Assembly: GCA_037127655.1 (NCBI GenBank)
Contig: JBAXXY010000124.1
Location: 1 to 7,845 of the forward strand
Source: GWF2-38-69 sp037127655
GTDB lineage: Bacteria; Verrucomicrobiota; Lentisphaeria; Victivallales; GWF2-38-69
DNA: 7,845 bases
Direction: 5' to 3'
Shown: positions 6,767 to 7,845 of the stretch, one piece after another
Numbering within the stretch: position 1 is the first letter of the stretch
Layout of the letters: each line of letters opens with the position of its first letter
Notes under the pieces: generated by a model
The model's input: only the letters and a program-made list of their open reading frames with translations
Database searches by the model: none
What the model was told of the DNA's origin: nothing
Translations under genes and position numbers: made by a program

Positions 6767-7845
6767 TTATTGAATATTTGAGATGTATTCCTTGCAACAG
6801 TCGATGAGTTTTTGCATGTCTTCGTCTTTGCCTACAGTGATTCGGATATAGTCTTTTGTTTTGAGGGCTCCGAAGTATCTGACCAGAATATTCTTGCTCC
6901 TGAGAAATAGAAAAAGTTCATTTCCGTTTCTGCCCGGAGGTGAAGCCATGACAAAGTTTGACTGGGAAGGTATGACTGTAAATCCAAGTAATTTTAACCT
7001 TTTAACGAGTCTTTCTCTGGTAGTTCTTATCGTGGATATGATGTCTTTGAAGTATGGCAGATCCTTTAGCGCCCCGATGGCAAGAAGCTGAGAGAGCAAA
7101 TTTACATTGTAGGAGTCCTTAACCTTGATCATCTCTTTGATAATAGATGGTGATGATATTGCCCAACCCAATCTGACACCTGCCATTGAGTAACTTTTCG
7201 AGAGTGTCCGTGAGACAATTAAGTTATCAAATTTTTTAATCAGTCTTAGCGCGTTGTCATCGGCAAAATCAGCATAGGCTTCATCCACTACTACGATACC
7301 TTTAAACTTGGAGCATATCGTCTCTATTTCACTCATAGGAAAAGCATTTCCAGTCGGTGAATTTGGATTGGCGATTAAGAAGACTTTCAGATCATCCTTT
7401 TGTGAGAGTTTATCAAGTTTGGATGAAAGAAAATCCTTCGGAATAGAAAAGTCATCTGTCAGATTGATTAAGTGGGTATGGGCATTTTGAATTTTAGCCA
7501 GGACTCCATATAGAGAGTATGAGGGATCGAAACAGACAATTTTTTCATTTTCGCTGACGAATGTTCTTATGATGATATTGAGGATGTCATCGGAACCATT
7601 TCCTGCTATGATATTATCAACGCCAAATCCATAAGTTTCTGCTATTGTTCGTCTCAGATCATCGGCAAGAGGGTCTGGATAGAGTCTTAATCTTTCTGAA
7701 GCAAACTCTGTAAAAAGTTTCGCAGCAGTAGGTGAGGGCGGGTATGGATTTTCATTGGTATTTAACTTGATTAAATCCTTTTGTTTTGGTTGTTCTCCAG
7801 GAGTGTAGCCATCCATTTCTCTGATGATTTTTCTAGTGTAAGTAC
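6767..7845 (-). CDS. hisC: Histidinol-phosphate aminotransferase (5' end beyond window)
   Basis: This PLP enzyme of aminotransferase class I/II transfers an amino group from glutamate to imidazole acetol phosphate, giving histidinol phosphate in histidine synthesis. Counting from the ATG at 7816, it has YTPGEQPK (4-11), KLNTNENPYPPSP (17-29), GNGSDDIL (72-79), ANPNSPTGN (149-157), the PLP-contacting VVVDEAYADF (175-184) with Asp178 and Tyr181, SRTLSKSYSMAGVRLGW (202-218) with Schiff-base Lys207 and Arg215, and YIRITVG (323-329) with the substrate-carboxylate Arg325. The frame remains open upstream to the window edge and encodes TYTRKIIRE, which matches the usual HisC N-terminus just before the YxPGEQP motif. 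The true start is therefore probably a few codons outside the window, and the 7816 ATG is internal. The gene is not in a histidine operon as far as the window shows; its downstream neighbour is the retropepsin protein, 3 bases away. A related aromatic aminotransferase role cannot be fully excluded. Confidence 0.92.
   Translation of the reverse strand, partial: TYTRKIIREMDGYTPGEQPKQKDLIKLNTNENPYPPSPTAAKLFTEFASERLRLYPDPLADDLRRTIAETYGFGVDNIIAGNGSDDILNIIIRTFVSENEKIVCFDPSYSLYGVLAKIQNAHTHLINLTDDFSIPKDFLSSKLDKLSQKDDLKVFLIANPNSPTGNAFPMSEIETICSKFKGIVVVDEAYADFADDNALRLIKKFDNLIVSRTLSKSYSMAGVRLGWAISSPSIIKEMIKVKDSYNVNLLSQLLAIGALKDLPYFKDIISTIRTTRERLVKRLKLLGFTVIPSQSNFVMASPPGRNGNELFLFLRSKNILVRYFGALKTKDYIRITVGKDEDMQKLIDCCKEYISNIQ

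Noticed and set aside
2452..7490. Plus-strand open frames at 2452-2640, 4538-4738, 5277-5465, 6447-6683, 6861-7091 and 7308-7490
   Set aside because: All are 60-78 codons and antisense to argS, manA, the retropepsin gene or hisC. They are the expected by-product of AT-rich coding sequence.
1..7845. A coherent new defence system or biosynthetic cluster made of these six genes
   Set aside because: hisC, manA, argS, the M15 peptidase and the permease are recognisable housekeeping families with no shared pathway. Only the retropepsin protein is unusual, and its neighbours do not suggest a defence role.

Overview
This is a moderately AT-rich bacterial segment (about 40% GC by eye) in which every gene I can support lies on the minus strand. 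In transcription order, from high to low coordinates, they are: hisC (histidinol-phosphate aminotransferase, cut at its 5' end by the window edge), an unnamed 604-codon membrane protein ending in a retropepsin-like aspartic protease domain, manA (mannose-6-phosphate isomerase), argS (arginyl-tRNA synthetase), an M15-type peptidase lipoprotein, and an APC-family amino acid permease cut at its 3' end by the window edge. All plus-strand open frames lie antisense to these genes and look like shadows.

The lipobox on the M15 peptidase points to a cell with lipoprotein export, and a Gram-negative host is the simplest reading. ArgRS has a bacterial layout that reminds me of sequences from Bacteroidetes or PVC-like lineages. 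That impression is weak, and I would not assign a phylum without a database search. Shine-Dalgarno use is mixed: manA and the M15 gene have good sites, while argS, the retropepsin gene and the permease have none I can see.

Layout: hisC and the retropepsin gene are separated by 3 bases. A 121-base AT-rich gap with promoter-like hexamers follows, then manA, 16 bases, argS, 15 bases and the M15 gene, probably one transcription unit. A 207-base gap then holds a weak terminator-like hairpin and a longer inverted repeat that overlaps a plausible promoter for the permease.

Most of the window is ordinary housekeeping (histidine synthesis, mannose metabolism, tRNA charging, cell-wall turnover, amino acid uptake), and the genes do not form one pathway. 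The unusual item is the 604-residue protein. It joins an N-terminal zinc ribbon, one transmembrane helix, a region that reads like a trypsin/HtrA fold with its catalytic residues lost, a helical segment and a C-terminal retropepsin domain with an intact DTGAS active site. I see no defence system, mobile element, CRISPR array or RNA gene.
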